This document shows positions 9,866 through 19,960 of a stretch of 64,000 nucleotides of DNA, piece by piece; position 1 is the first letter of the stretch; the number at the start of each line of letters is the position of its first letter. The stretch is from Protea cynaroides. Taxonomy: Eukaryota; Streptophyta; Magnoliopsida; Proteales; Proteaceae. The notes beneath the pieces are model-generated. The model searched no databases and was not told the DNA's origin. It saw only the letters and a list, made by a program, of their open reading frames with translations. The stretch is taken from assembly GCA_028583415.1 (NCBI GenBank), contig CM053266.1, positions 43,891,758 to 43,955,757 of the forward strand, read 5' to 3'. Position numbers and translations under genes: made by a program.

Positions 9866-12800
9866 AAAAAAAAAAAGAAGAAAAGAGTAGAAAAACTCAT
9901 TTGAATAGGAAATATCAGGCTTTGAGGATGAAAAATTAATTTTGTATTCTTTGCCATTTGTCTAGTTTTAATTGTATATAATAATGAAACATATTTGAGT
10001 ACTTTTTTCCAGACAACAAATAGTTTTGCTTGGTCCATCTTTACGAATAAAAATAGGGAAGGGTTCTCTGTCTGGCTGTGTAACTCCTGCACAGGCATTC
10101 CAACTAGGAGATGGGGTGGATGATTTCACCTCTCCTCTGTCTGAGTGGAAGAACACACTGCTAGACATGAATCTTTTTCCCATAAATATATATGATACAC
10201 ATATTGACAGAAGCCTAATTTTTTTGTACTAAAGCATTTGCAATCTTCGAACAATGAAAGCTCAAATGAGAGAAACAAGAAACATGGTTTCTCTCAAAAC
10301 TTCCTGTGCAAAGTAATAGATTACAAGTTTGAATTCCTAGCCACAAGACTTACATGAATTCTAAGAGTACTAGATTTAACTTGATCATGCAACCATCTTG
10401 GACACACAGGATAGCATATAGTGCACATCACAGTATTCTCACTAGAAATAATGAGTTGCAAGTCATTATGAATGTCTATTATTTTCTTCCATGACATGGA
10501 TGTCCAGAGCATAACTGTTTTTTGTGATTACATTGGAAAATGTGTTCTCCATACCTCCTTGGAACAGAGGAATGCCATGGTTTTCCAAGATGGTCTCAGA
10601 TGAATAGATGGCTGAACCTGATCAATTCATTTGAGACTAACTTTGCTGCCTTCAATTTAGCCAATCTGAACTCAAAGCTTCCCCCAAATAAAAAACCATA
10701 AAATAACCATGTAAGGTTTCTCTGGTCTGTTCAGACATCACACAAATGCAAAGTAAGGTTTTTCTAATATGATCAAACATCATACTGATAGAAAGATTAA
10801 TCTAAATTTCCTCTCCCCTTCAAATGATGTAGCACCAAGATCATATTCACAGTAAGCAGCACATGTAACTGCCATCATAACTACTCAGGAAAAACAATGT
10901 TTTTAACAACCACATATTCTGGCTTAAATGCTTCAGAACCTTCTACCTTCTTAAATTGTTTTGCTCAAATTTGACTTTAATTTGTACTCAGCACACCATA
11001 TATGACCAGTATAGAAGAACTGTTTTCAACCTGAAATAAATCTCCACTTTGCATAACCAATACTCAATATTCCAATTCAACTAGCGACTGTTAGTAAACA
11101 AAGCAGGAAAAAAGAAAAAAAAATACATACTTCTTGATGCCTATGCCAACTCACCTGAAACATTAAAGAAAATTGGCCGAAAGAGTCAATTTTGCAACAA
11201 CTCAAGTATAGTGTTACTATTCTACAAATCATAAGGAAGAAAATTTGGTTCAGGCCCTAGAATGGTCCAATTGAATCTCAAACCAGCCTATGAAGGCAAA
11301 ATTTGATGGCCAATTTGAGAATGAAGCAAGCCAGTTACAGCCAGCCCAAATTCACTACAGGCTGAATACAGAGTAAGCGACAGAATATGTAGTACAAGTT
11401 TATTTTAAAATAAAAAGTTGTGAGATAGGTTTTTCCAGAGAAAGCTTAGTCACTATGTCCAATTAGAGAATGACCTAAGAGATATTTTAGATTGTCTTTT
11501 TAGTTACTGTCTTTTATATTACTTTTTCTTATTCCAAATGTGGCCATGTTGGACGGAGGCTGTTAGATACTCCCGTACGGAGGAGTGATTTGAAGGATCT
11601 AAAAGAGTTAAGAGCAGACCTAAGATGATTATAGGGGAGGTGGTGAAGAAAGACATGTATAGCTTAGGCTTTGCTTCAAGTATAAGATCAAACAGAGCTG
11701 ATTGGCGGACAATAATCCATGTAGCCGGCCCCATTTAGTTGGGATAAGGCTTTGTTGTTGTTGTTGTTTTGAGTGTCCTAGGAATAGGAAATCAAAATCA
11801 GTGCTTAATAAGTTGGTGAATTTGGGTTTATGTTTTGACTATCTCAAATGGTTATTACGCTTAGATACAATTAGTTCCTTTTTTAAGGTCATAAATTTAA
11901 CTCCCCAATACTGTACTTCTCTACAAAATCAATGAGAAGGAATCTGGATGAGAGATGTTTGGATCTATATTATTTCTCTGCTGAAAATCTGCTCTTTTTT
12001 GAAGTTAAGTAAGCCTCTAGACTGTTGAACAAACCCACTCCAACTGGTTGAGTTTCCTCCAGCTTTTTATCAAGTTGTCTACACAGAATACAAGAGGTAA
12101 GGTCATGATCACATGAAGATAGAATTATATGCAACACTTAGAAGAGAACCCACAAATGTAGAAAAGAAAGAAGGTGGGGTTAAGGAAATAGGTGAAGGGA
12201 AGAAGAGAGAGAGGACAAAGAAGAATAAGAAAATAAAACTATAGAGCAGGAGCTCCTGGTGGGATAGTTGTGCTGTTGGAAAAGTAAGGCTTAGGGATAA
12301 GTAGGAAGAAGAAAGAGAAAATAAGAAATAATGACAAACTAAGATGCAAAAGGGGAAGAAGGGGAACAGACAGACCTCAAAGCATTAAAACACCTTTGTT
12401 TAGCTTTTCCCATTGAAATCATAGCCGAGAAAGAGAGGCAACAGAAATGAAGGTCAATGAAGGGTTCTACCTTGTTTTCTTTGTCACATGTGAGAGGTTT
12501 AGAGCATGTTCATAGTTTTCTGTGTAGATATAAGCAAAAAATAATTCTGAATCCACTATTATAGGGTTGTGCATACTCCTTACTACAATATTATCCAAAC
12601 CAAGCACTTACAGAATGTCATTGATTAGAGGGGTGAAACTGCAACCAGATAACGGGTTTGGAGGAGTGGTCCAGTTCTGATCCCTAATCCTTCAGTATCC
12701 TCTAGAGTTTTGGATGACTAGGAGGTACCCGATGGGTCCAGGTTCATACTTGAGAGGGCTCTATACGAGTGCCTATATAAGGGAACATAGCATGCTTTGA

Positions 12801-13385
12801 CGCATTAACATGCGCGACCTATCCAACTAATTCTCGACCGGATCAGCTGCTAGTCATCATGGTGAAGCTCGGTATGAAAGAAAGAAACTTCCTATACAGA
12901 TCTGGATTACAAACTACAGAGCTAAAGGGAAGGCTGTCTCAGTTTATCGTAACTGATGATGCGAAGGTATGCTACAAAGAATCTAAACAGCAGTCCATTA
13001 TTTATGCTTTCTTGAGCAAGTGCATCCACTATCTTATTGCATTCTATTCGAACACTACTTAAAGCTGGCCGCTGCACATACCTCTCATCAGACGAGCTAA
13101 CTCTAGAGAGTGAGGCATTCAAGAGAGGATTAAATTCTTCCAAAAGGTGTTAGAATCTCCAACTTGAATAGCAATGGGAACACAAAAGATTCACCAAAAA
13201 CAAAACATAATATAATCATGATTCACAGCAACAACAAAAACATAGTATTATCATGATCCACATCAATCGCTGATAGATTCAACTCCTTACAAAGCTTCAA
13301 CCATACTGGCATTCATTCATCTGTTTAAAAAGAAAAAGAAAAAAAATCTGATAATTATTCATCTCACCCAATAATACAGAGGCCT
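9866..13385. other. Intergenic, no gene recognised
   Basis: AT-rich unique sequence without a supportable gene on either strand. It contains a LINE tail (11533-11772), purine-rich stretches around 12.1-12.4 kb, and a minus-strand open frame at 12922-13143 with a weak resemblance to the end of a plant LINE RNase H domain (VDALAQESI), too short to call. Confidence 0.5.
11533..11772 (+). mobile_element. 3' end of a plant LINE with (TTG)n tail
   Basis: The plus strand translates with gaps to the end typical of plant non-LTR reverse transcriptase proteins: VVKKDMYSLG, then NRADWRTIIHVAGPI and a stop. It is followed by the common 3' sequence TTGGGATAAGGC and a tail of TTG repeats (about 11750-11767). 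The 5' part is missing, as is usual for LINE insertions truncated at the 5' end. Confidence 0.72.
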
Positions 13386-13700
13386 AATCCGACCTTCTTT
13401 CCCATGCATTTCTTAGGGCTTTCGGGTATGCCACGTCGCATTCCAGATTATCCAGATGCTTACGCTGGATGGAATGCCCTTAGCAGTTTTGGCTCTTATA
13501 TATCCGTAGTTGGGATTCGTCGTTTCTTCGTGGTCGTAACAATCACTTCAAGCAGTGGAAACAACAAAAGATGTGCTCCAAGTCCTTGGGTTGTTGAACA
13601 GAATCCAACCACACTAGAATGGATGGTACAAAGTCCTCCAGCTTTTCATACTTTTGGAGAACTTCCAGCTATCAAGGAGACAAAAAGCTATGTGAAGTAA
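13386..13700 (+). pseudogene. cox1: cox1 3' fragment in nuclear mitochondrial DNA (NUMT)
   Basis: Encodes the last 105 codons or so of plant mitochondrial cytochrome c oxidase subunit 1, in frame to the native stop: FPMHFLGLSGMPRRIPDYPD, then GWNALSSFGSY and the end FGELPAIKETKSYVK. The start of homology is abrupt at about 13386. At least three codons carry the genomic, unedited C: GIRRFF instead of the edited GICCFF, and EQNPTT instead of EQNSTT. The transfer was therefore DNA, not edited cDNA. The fragment lacks all N-terminal transmembrane helices and a nuclear start, so it is not functional. Confidence 0.93.
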
Positions 13701-14965
13701 AAGAAGAAAAGGTCGCCGACTGCTACTAAGAACCTAACAGAACTTTTCCAAAATTTGGGTTCTAAAACCAAGGGAGGGGTTGAGAATTCAGTCTCACCTA
13801 TCGTCTAAGATAAGAGGATCAAGTTATAGAGTTTGTGGTGCTCCAAAGCCCCTAAAAGTCAGCGTTGGAAACGTCACATATTGGTGATGTTCTTACCAAC
13901 TGGTATTTCCCCTCCCTTGTTGGGGCGTATGATTACCTTTTGACCTTTAGGGGGTTGTGAGGCGCTGTCAAGCATCAGCGTCTTCGACCGCTCGAGCCAA
14001 CCTTCCTCAATAATTAGGTGTTCCCACGATCATTCCGCCTTCACTTCCCGTAGTCAGGGCACTTCGCGAACAAGCACTAATCAATGCTCAACTCATCTCA
14101 TTCCCTGTATTTCTCTCAAATTGAGAAAGCGGTGCATTTCACTTGATGATTCCACCTACCTCATAAGGACGGGAAAGGGATAATCATGAAAAGGAACGGT
14201 TCATTAGGGCCGGGAGAGTGTGCAGATAGAGGCCTTGCATTCGATGTTGCAACTTCTTCTTCTTGATTCCCACCCTTCTTCGATCAATAGCAAATGACGC
14301 AAGGCAGTCAACTCTCATTGAAGATGGGATGAGCCAACAACAAAACGAGCGCTCCTCTATCGGTGGGAGTTATGGCTGGTTACGATTGAAAAAAAAAAGA
14401 CTATTTAAGCTTGCCATTTAGATTCATAAGAAAGAAGAGAAGGAGAAGAGGAAGTACGACGAGAAGGGTATGAAATAGGTTGCTTGTAGCGATTGCGATT
14501 GCTTATTCGGTTGGGATTACCAGCTGACTTGCCTGACCAAAGGAGAAGAGAAAAAGAAGGTGACTAACCACCCCGAGCTACTAGTCGCCAATACCTAACT
14601 GCTAACAACAACAAACAAGCCGTTGCACTCGGGTACCTTTCCCGACGGTCCCCTTCGCTTAACTTCCTTGATGGTTCTTTCAGTGGTCGGTCCTAAGTTC
14701 CATTTATCAAAAGACAAGTAAACTACCGTGCAATCTTTTAGTCTTCCCCAGGTCTATTTGGAGTCTCAATCCGGTTTCGTAGAATTGAGCAACTCGGGAT
14801 GCATTCGGGCAGCTGAGGGCCGGTGCCCAATGGATGCATAACGTGGTTGCTTGGTTGGGCATTGCACTCTAGCTGAACCCAGATAGGGGCAAAGATAAGC
14901 AAGAAACAAAAAAAGATAATAGCTCACTGAACTCAATACACCAGAATCCAAAGATGTATTATTAT
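13386..14965. other. Probable nuclear insertion of mitochondrial DNA (NUMT)
   Basis: The cox1 end is followed without a break by about 1.25 kb of more GC-rich sequence of plant mitochondrial intergenic character, with no other recognised gene. The left edge is clear from cox1. The right edge is a guess, placed before a sequence resembling a nuclear LTR-element remnant at about 14975. Comparison with a plant mitochondrial genome would settle the extent. Confidence 0.65.
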
Positions 14966-14974
14966 CATAGTGGG

Positions 14975-15165
14975 TCTGATGGCCCTGATACTATATTTGA
15001 AGTGTCCACCAAAATCTTAAGCTAAAAGGTGGGAGATGGCCCAAAGGGTATATGAATACATTCAGGTCTCAGACTTAACTAATGTGGGACCACTCCCAAC
15101 ATGTAGGGCTTCATACCCTCAAACTGGGCTTAAGTCATGTCTTTAACTGCTAACAACCAATCTGT
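14975..15165. mobile_element. Possible LTR-retrotransposon remnant
   Basis: The stretch begins with CCTGATACTATATTTGAAG, like a degenerate reverse complement of the initiator-tRNA primer site next to an LTR end, and continues with AATGTGGGACCACTCCCAAC, a phrase common in plant LTRs. No coding part or partner LTR is visible. A similar remnant lies at about 55050-55170. Confidence 0.35.
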
Positions 15166-16533
15166 TACCTGCTTGCTAATGTCTTGCCATTCATTTACGA
15201 AAAGATAAGAAAATGTAAGAAAGAGAGAAAAGAGGTGTTTAAGAACTTTTTTCAGATTCAGATCCTAAGACACTGAAGAAGAGTTAAAGGTTACTAGCAA
15301 ACTTAAGCCTATTTAACAAATCCGCATAGGTATTAAGCCAAATAAAACTGGAATGTTTCCTGACAGAGTTCAAGGTCCTTGGCAAACTAAGAAGTTTCCT
15401 ACTGGTTCTTCAAAATTCGAATCAGTTCACCACAATGTAAGTGCTTAGAGGGTTTAGCAAAAGCAGAAGCATCTTAGAGTATCACCACGAGGCAGATACC
15501 CCAAAACATGGCAGGGAGACATCTTCTGCTCATCTGAGTTTCTTGAGATCATTGTAGATACAGCATAGCAGTTCACATACTAAATTCCTCCTCAGGATAA
15601 CTGCAAAGGAGACTGGCCTGGACATGATCAGACATCTTTTGGAGCATTAACATTTATTGGATGCTATAATACTATATTTATGGGTAATCATTCTAAATGC
15701 AAATTTAACCTACCATCCTACCTTTCAGAACATTTCACTGTACATTTAGTCATGAAGTCATCATATTTTCAGGTCTTGCGTTTCAAAAAAGTTTAAAACT
15801 ATAATACTTGATATCTGGGTGGTGGGGAGGGGGGGAAGTACACATATTAACCCTGAGTAAAGTTTTCGCTGTCTACTTGTCTTTAAAATACAAAGCTGTT
15901 TTCCTAAAGTTTTTAATAACAGCATACAACTCAAATTGTTCCATACAATCTCTCCAGGACATAGAAAATTAAGTTTTAGGGGGGGAGGAGGAAGTACACA
16001 TATTAAACCCGAGTAAAGTTTTGACTTGCAACAAAAAAAAATGATAAGAAAAGCACACCTTTGTTATTTCTGTATTAATGCATGACTGCAGATCATAAAA
16101 CAATTTGACAGATAGCACATCCTGTCCCTTCTTCACTACCTGCTAGGCTCCTACTCAATTCCATTTGTCAATAAGAAAGCCGCCAATTGTGGAGGAGTCT
16201 TCTCTTCGACAACGTGAAATGACCTAGGCTGACTTTCAAGTAAAACCTCTTCCACTACTGGAGGCCCAACTTATAATTTATCATCTGATTCTGATGTTGC
16301 CATCTTCACTTTGAATTGATAACAAGTTTCCCAATTTCCCCAATGTATTTGCACGGTAACTAAGAATTACCCTTTTTCTATGCTGGACCATGTTCCATTT
16401 TCTATCATTATCTACCAATTACAGAGAATTTAAAACAATTGACCTTTACTCGAGAAGAATGTGACTTAACTATACATGAGCATCATCAGACAGGAAACCG
16501 CGGATACATTCTCAAAATTGCAAAGTGAACATT
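15166..16533. other. Intergenic, 3' side of mTERF copy 4
   Basis: No gene supported. It likely holds the 3' untranslated region of the minus-strand mTERF gene at 16534-17709. Two short similar stretches at about 15820-15860 and 15975-16020 (G run, then GAAGTACACATATTAA and CGAGTAAAGTTTT-like text) are a small dispersed duplication. Confidence 0.45.
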
Positions 16534-17709
16534 CTACAAGTTATCAGCTCTGCTCCCTTCCTCAGACCCAGTTTCTGGTCTGGGAGATTCTGCCATACTT
16601 TTGTACAATTTCAACAGTTCAGGTAGCTCGTTCTCATACTTCATCACAAACATCTTCAAGAACTTAACTTCATTCATTTTCAATGCCGTGCCCAATCTTT
16701 CTTTCTCGAAGATACCCTTGGAGGAAAGAACTCCGAGAACAAGACACTTTGGAATAATTTTCTTCTCTAAGCTTTGGTGTAAAAGGTCAGAATTCTCGAT
16801 AATATTCACCGGTGTCCAATCCAATTTCTTCATATAGAACTTCAAGTGGGTCCTGATAATGCTCTCAGAACGAGTCAAATAACCAGGTTGCTTTCTGAAC
16901 AGACAGATAACCTCATTCTCCAACCATCCAAAACCCCAGAAAACCCCCAGTTTTGCTTCCCACGTAGGCTTATTCATCTGTGCAGATGCAAGGAAGCCCT
17001 GAACAAACAGCAAACTTGAAGTGTCAAAACCCATTTGTTTTGTTTGCAGTAACTTCTCCTTGAAGCGGCTGGCTTTCCAAGTTAACAATTGAGGTCGGCG
17101 TAATATTAGCTGTGAAATGACCGAATCAGGCAAGCCCTGTTCGCGCAAGATTTCAATGTTTGGACCCATTAACTCAAGGACGCCCTTAAGCAATCTCAAG
17201 CGACCCAGAATGATACCCATGTCTCCGTCGCTGTGAATGAAACTCTTGAGAAAGTTGACCAAAGGGATGACATGGTCTTCCAAGCTGCAATCCAAAACGC
17301 TTGGGTCTCTGCAGAGGATATTTGCAAGGCTGGGGCCTGAAATCCCCATGTTAGAGAAAAATTCTAACTTGGGTTTTAAGGTGTTGTCAGGATCAGCAAA
17401 GAGTAGTGAAGGGTACTTGGTGATAAGCTTTGAGATTTGGGGTTTGGGTAATCCATAGGTGTCAAGGAGTGTAAGGACTGTCTCACATCTGCTGGTGCTG
17501 CTGGTTCTGATAAAAAGTTTTTGAGAGGCTTTAAGAGACAAATCTGGGGACAATCCGGAAGCGTTTCTGAGGTAATGTAGGCTGAGGGAAGGTTGAATTT
17601 TGGCATTTGAGATGGATCTAAGAGAGGGGTCATGTAGAAAAGGGAGATTGGCTGATGAATCTCTGCCCACTATGATCTGCACTAGTCTCTTGCAAAATGA
17701 ACGAAACAT
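16534..17709 (-). CDS. mTERF family protein, organellar (copy 4, divergent)
   Basis: Intact intronless gene for 391 residues. It shares the full plan of the array (N-terminus MFRSFCKRLVQI, then mTERF repeats from about residue 40) but is clearly divergent from both clusters. Recognisable repeats: SKLITKYPSLL, NMGISGPSLANIL, ISQLILRRPQLL, ICLFRKQPGYL. The Arg/Lys-rich, acid-poor first 35 residues fit an organelle presequence. The C-terminus is longer and polar (ending EEGSRADNL) than in cluster I. Its isolated place between the clusters suggests an older duplicate. Function by family only: organellar nucleic-acid binding, likely in transcript termination or splicing. Confidence 0.92.
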   Translation of the reverse strand: MFRSFCKRLVQIIVGRDSSANLPFLHDPSLRSISNAKIQPSLSLHYLRNASGLSPDLSLKASQKLFIRTSSTSRCETVLTLLDTYGLPKPQISKLITKYPSLLFADPDNTLKPKLEFFSNMGISGPSLANILCRDPSVLDCSLEDHVIPLVNFLKSFIHSDGDMGIILGRLRLLKGVLELMGPNIEILREQGLPDSVISQLILRRPQLLTWKASRFKEKLLQTKQMGFDTSSLLFVQGFLASAQMNKPTWEAKLGVFWGFGWLENEVICLFRKQPGYLTRSESIIRTHLKFYMKKLDWTPVNIIENSDLLHQSLEKKIIPKCLVLGVLSSKGIFEKERLGTALKMNEVKFLKMFVMKYENELPELLKLYKSMAESPRPETGSEEGSRADNL

Positions 17710-17956
17710 TTGAGGATTCCACGATATGAATGTGGACGACTTACAATAGCTTTTGAACGGTTTTCAAAGCATGGTTTCCTCAATCACTTACCCCCTTCAG
17801 GCAGATAAGACGCAGTCACAAACATCTTCAAAAATAACCTGTTTTGCATTTGCCATCACATGTGCAAATCCATGTTTCATTGGCATAAATTCCCACGAAG
17901 CTTGCGTAATTATTAACTAAAATCACAACCACCTCCTTGCAAACAATAGATATCAT

Positions 17957-18330
17957 ACCATGTAAGGGACAGGATCCAGGTTCCCTATAACATCAACGTT
18001 CCCAAAAGCCCGTATAGCTGGAAAAGCACAGACCGCTTCCGCCACCCTTTGTCGTTCTTCATTTGAAGCTTCGAGCTCAAGATGTAGAAGGTAGCGGTTA
18101 CAAGGGTGATAAACCACGAACAATAACCGGAAGATCTGGTCATTATGCCCTCTTCCTCTAAGATGTGATAAGCAAAAGCAGGAGGGTAATTAGCACCATA
18201 CCGAACAACGAAGGGAACGACCTATGTAAGCTGAAGCGGAAGACGCACTGAAACCGGACAGAGAAGAAAATAATAAGGAAACGAAGGCATCAGAGAAGAG
18301 AGTGAAGGGCCATTTCTTTTCAGCTGCCAT
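17957..18330 (-). pseudogene. Broken first exon of a GT14 (core-2/I-branching type) glycosyltransferase
   Basis: Translating the minus strand in three frames gives the N-terminus of a plant GT14 protein: start MAAEKKWPFTLFSDAFVSLL (signal anchor), then RYGANYPPAFAY, then DQIFRLL and VVYHPCNRYLLHLELEAS, ending AFGNVDVIGNLDPVPYM. Two frameshifts interrupt it, one after about 42 codons (followed by a stop) and one near the DQIFRLL segment. After YM comes GTATGA, a possible original splice donor, and no further homology was found downstream. GT14 members are Golgi enzymes adding sugars to cell-wall glycoproteins. The fragment cannot be functional. Confidence 0.8.
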
Positions 18331-18679
18331 TGTGGTCCAATTTGCTGCGGGGTCATCGAATTAGGGCCACTGCTATAGCGAATTGCATCTGCTGATGTTA
18401 CAGATTAGCGAATTTCCTGATCCCACGATTCTCTCCAGTTTGCATTTGTTGTTCTGGCGCGCGTCAGCGCTTATGGACTGGATTCTTTGCTCCCATGCTT
18501 TTGTCCTTATTAATGTTTGATGGGTAGCTGTAGAAGCGAGTATTGCTTGAAGGAGAAATACATTTGCAGAGAATCCAGGAATAGAAAAAAAAAATACAAA
18601 TGGAAATTCTAATTCAAATTGCAGGAATCTAAAAAGCTCAGAATGATGCACTAATTGCGTGGAGTGAGGAGATTAGGAA

Positions 18680-19503
18680 GGAAAAAGATCGTCTCCAGTC
18701 CGTCCAGTCGTTCAGTCGTGGATGGACGGACTGGATTTAAAGGATACGCGAGGGTGTCAAAAATGGGCCCGGACCGGTAGCACGGACCGAGCCAGCCCGA
18801 TATAACCCGAACCCAACCCGGACCGAACCTTAATGGACATGTTTCGGTCTCGGCTTGTAAAGCCCGACACCGTTTCAGCCCAAACCAAAACCAAACCGGA
18901 CCAGCCCGTTAAGAAGCCCGAACTAGCCCGAACCAATAATACCTAACCCAAACACCGGTAAGGTCCATTCGGACCCAGTTTCTTAATTTTAATGATTTTA
19001 AATTTTGATGGATTATATTACACTGTTATAGTTCACTTCTTGATCGAAAAGATTATATGAATCTATAGTTGAAAAGAGTATGTTAATTGTTACAATTTAC
19101 TGAATTACATGCATATAGAATGAATGATTCTAATTTTATAAATAAAAATAATAAAATAGGCAATATATCTTACATATAAAATAGGCCTGATAAGCTTGAT
19201 AAGCCCGGTCCGGACCGAACCAGTCCGAAATCACCTCAATAAACCCAACCCGATAACAAACCGACACCGGACCAGCCCGATTGTTATTGTGTCCAGCGCA
19301 GCCCAACCCAGCCCGAACTCTTAGTGGACATGTTTTGGGTTGGGCTTATAAAACCCGACACCGATTCAGCCCGGACCGAAACCGGCCCGGATCGGCCCGT
19401 TGACACCCTTAGACACGCCCCCCCATGTATTGGTATGCGTGTCCTTTTAATCCAGTCCGCCCAGTCCACAACTGGACGACTGGACGGACTGGAGACGATC
19501 CAA
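18680..19503. mobile_element. MULE-type MITE copy A, interrupted by a hAT-like element
   Basis: The two arms are 18680-18749 and 19411-19503. Both carry the long inverted repeat with GATCGTCTCCAGTCCG and its complement. The perfect 9-bp duplication GATTAGGAA flanks the whole (18671-18679 and 19504-19512), the length typical of Mutator-like elements. The centre is split by the hAT-like element at 18750-19410. No coding capacity. Confidence 0.8.
18750..19410. mobile_element. hAT-like non-autonomous element nested in MITE copy A
   Basis: About 661 bp with ends AGGGTGTCAA at left and TTGACACCCTT at right, the terminal type often seen in plant hAT-like elements. GC-rich subterminal repeats of GGCCCGGACC and AGCCCGA type lie inside both ends and the centre is AT-rich (about 18980-19190). 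It is flanked by GGATACGC (18742-18749) and AGACACGC (19411-19418). These are imperfect 8-bp target copies, and AGACACGC occurs at the corresponding place of the intact MITEs nearby. Confidence 0.75.
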
Positions 19504-19571
19504 GATTAGGAACGGTTAGGGTTAGGGTTTTGCAGGCCTCCGGAGGAGCAGACCGGATGCAGGTCGCCAGA

Positions 19572-19721
19572 AGAATTGAGATCGTCTCCAGTCCGTCCAG
19601 CTGTGAATGGACGGACTGGATTCAAAAGACACGCATATCAATATATTGAAGGGTGTGTCCTTTGAATCCAGTCCGTCCGTCTTGACTGGACGACTAGATG
19701 GACTAGAGACAATCTTTTTCC
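19572..19721. mobile_element. MULE-type MITE copy B
   Basis: About 150-bp near-palindrome: left arm with GAGATCGTCTCCAGTCCG, centre GACACGCATATC, right arm ending AGAGACAATCTTTTTCC. Imperfect 9-bp target copies flank it: GTCGCCAGA (19563-19571) and ATCGCGAGA (19722-19730), seven of nine identical. Same family as copies A and C and as the relic at 1655. Confidence 0.78.
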
Positions 19722-19793
19722 ATCGCGAGAGTGGGGGTTTGGGAATAGATGAGGTGTTAAAGGATTGGAGAGAAGGGAAGGGTGGGGAGAGAG

Positions 19794-19951
19794 GGATTGA
19801 GATCGTCTTAAGTCCATGCAGTTCGTCCAGTCGCGAACGAACGGACTGGATGTAAAAGACACGCATACCAATACATTAGGGGTGTGTCTTTTAAATCTAG
19901 TCCATCTGTCCATGATTGAACAGACTGAATGACTGGAGAGGATCTTTTTCC
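19794..19951. mobile_element. MULE-type MITE copy C
   Basis: 158-bp near-palindrome of the same family, from GGATTGAGATCGTC to GGATCTTTTTCC, with the central GACACGCATACC segment. The 9-bp duplication GGGAGAGAG is perfect (19785-19793 and 19952-19960), which fixes the ends of the family. Confidence 0.83.
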
Positions 19952-19960
19952 GGGAGAGAG

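Noticed and set aside
12922..13143. Possible LINE RNase H C-terminus on the minus strand
   Set aside because: Only a few residues (VDALAQESI) resemble the family and there are no neighbouring retroelement domains.
14766..14951. Minus-strand 61-codon frame in the mitochondrial insertion
   Set aside because: No plant mitochondrial gene recognised; probably spacer sequence.
19324..19913. Overlapping open frames on both strands in the GC-rich MITE/hAT region
   Set aside because: They arise from palindromic and repeated transposon sequence and have no protein homology.
18680..19951. CRISPR-like or satellite array because of repeated GGACGGACTGGA motifs
   Set aside because: Spacing is irregular, units are inverted pairs with 9-bp target duplications, and the genome is nuclear plant DNA; MITEs explain the pattern.
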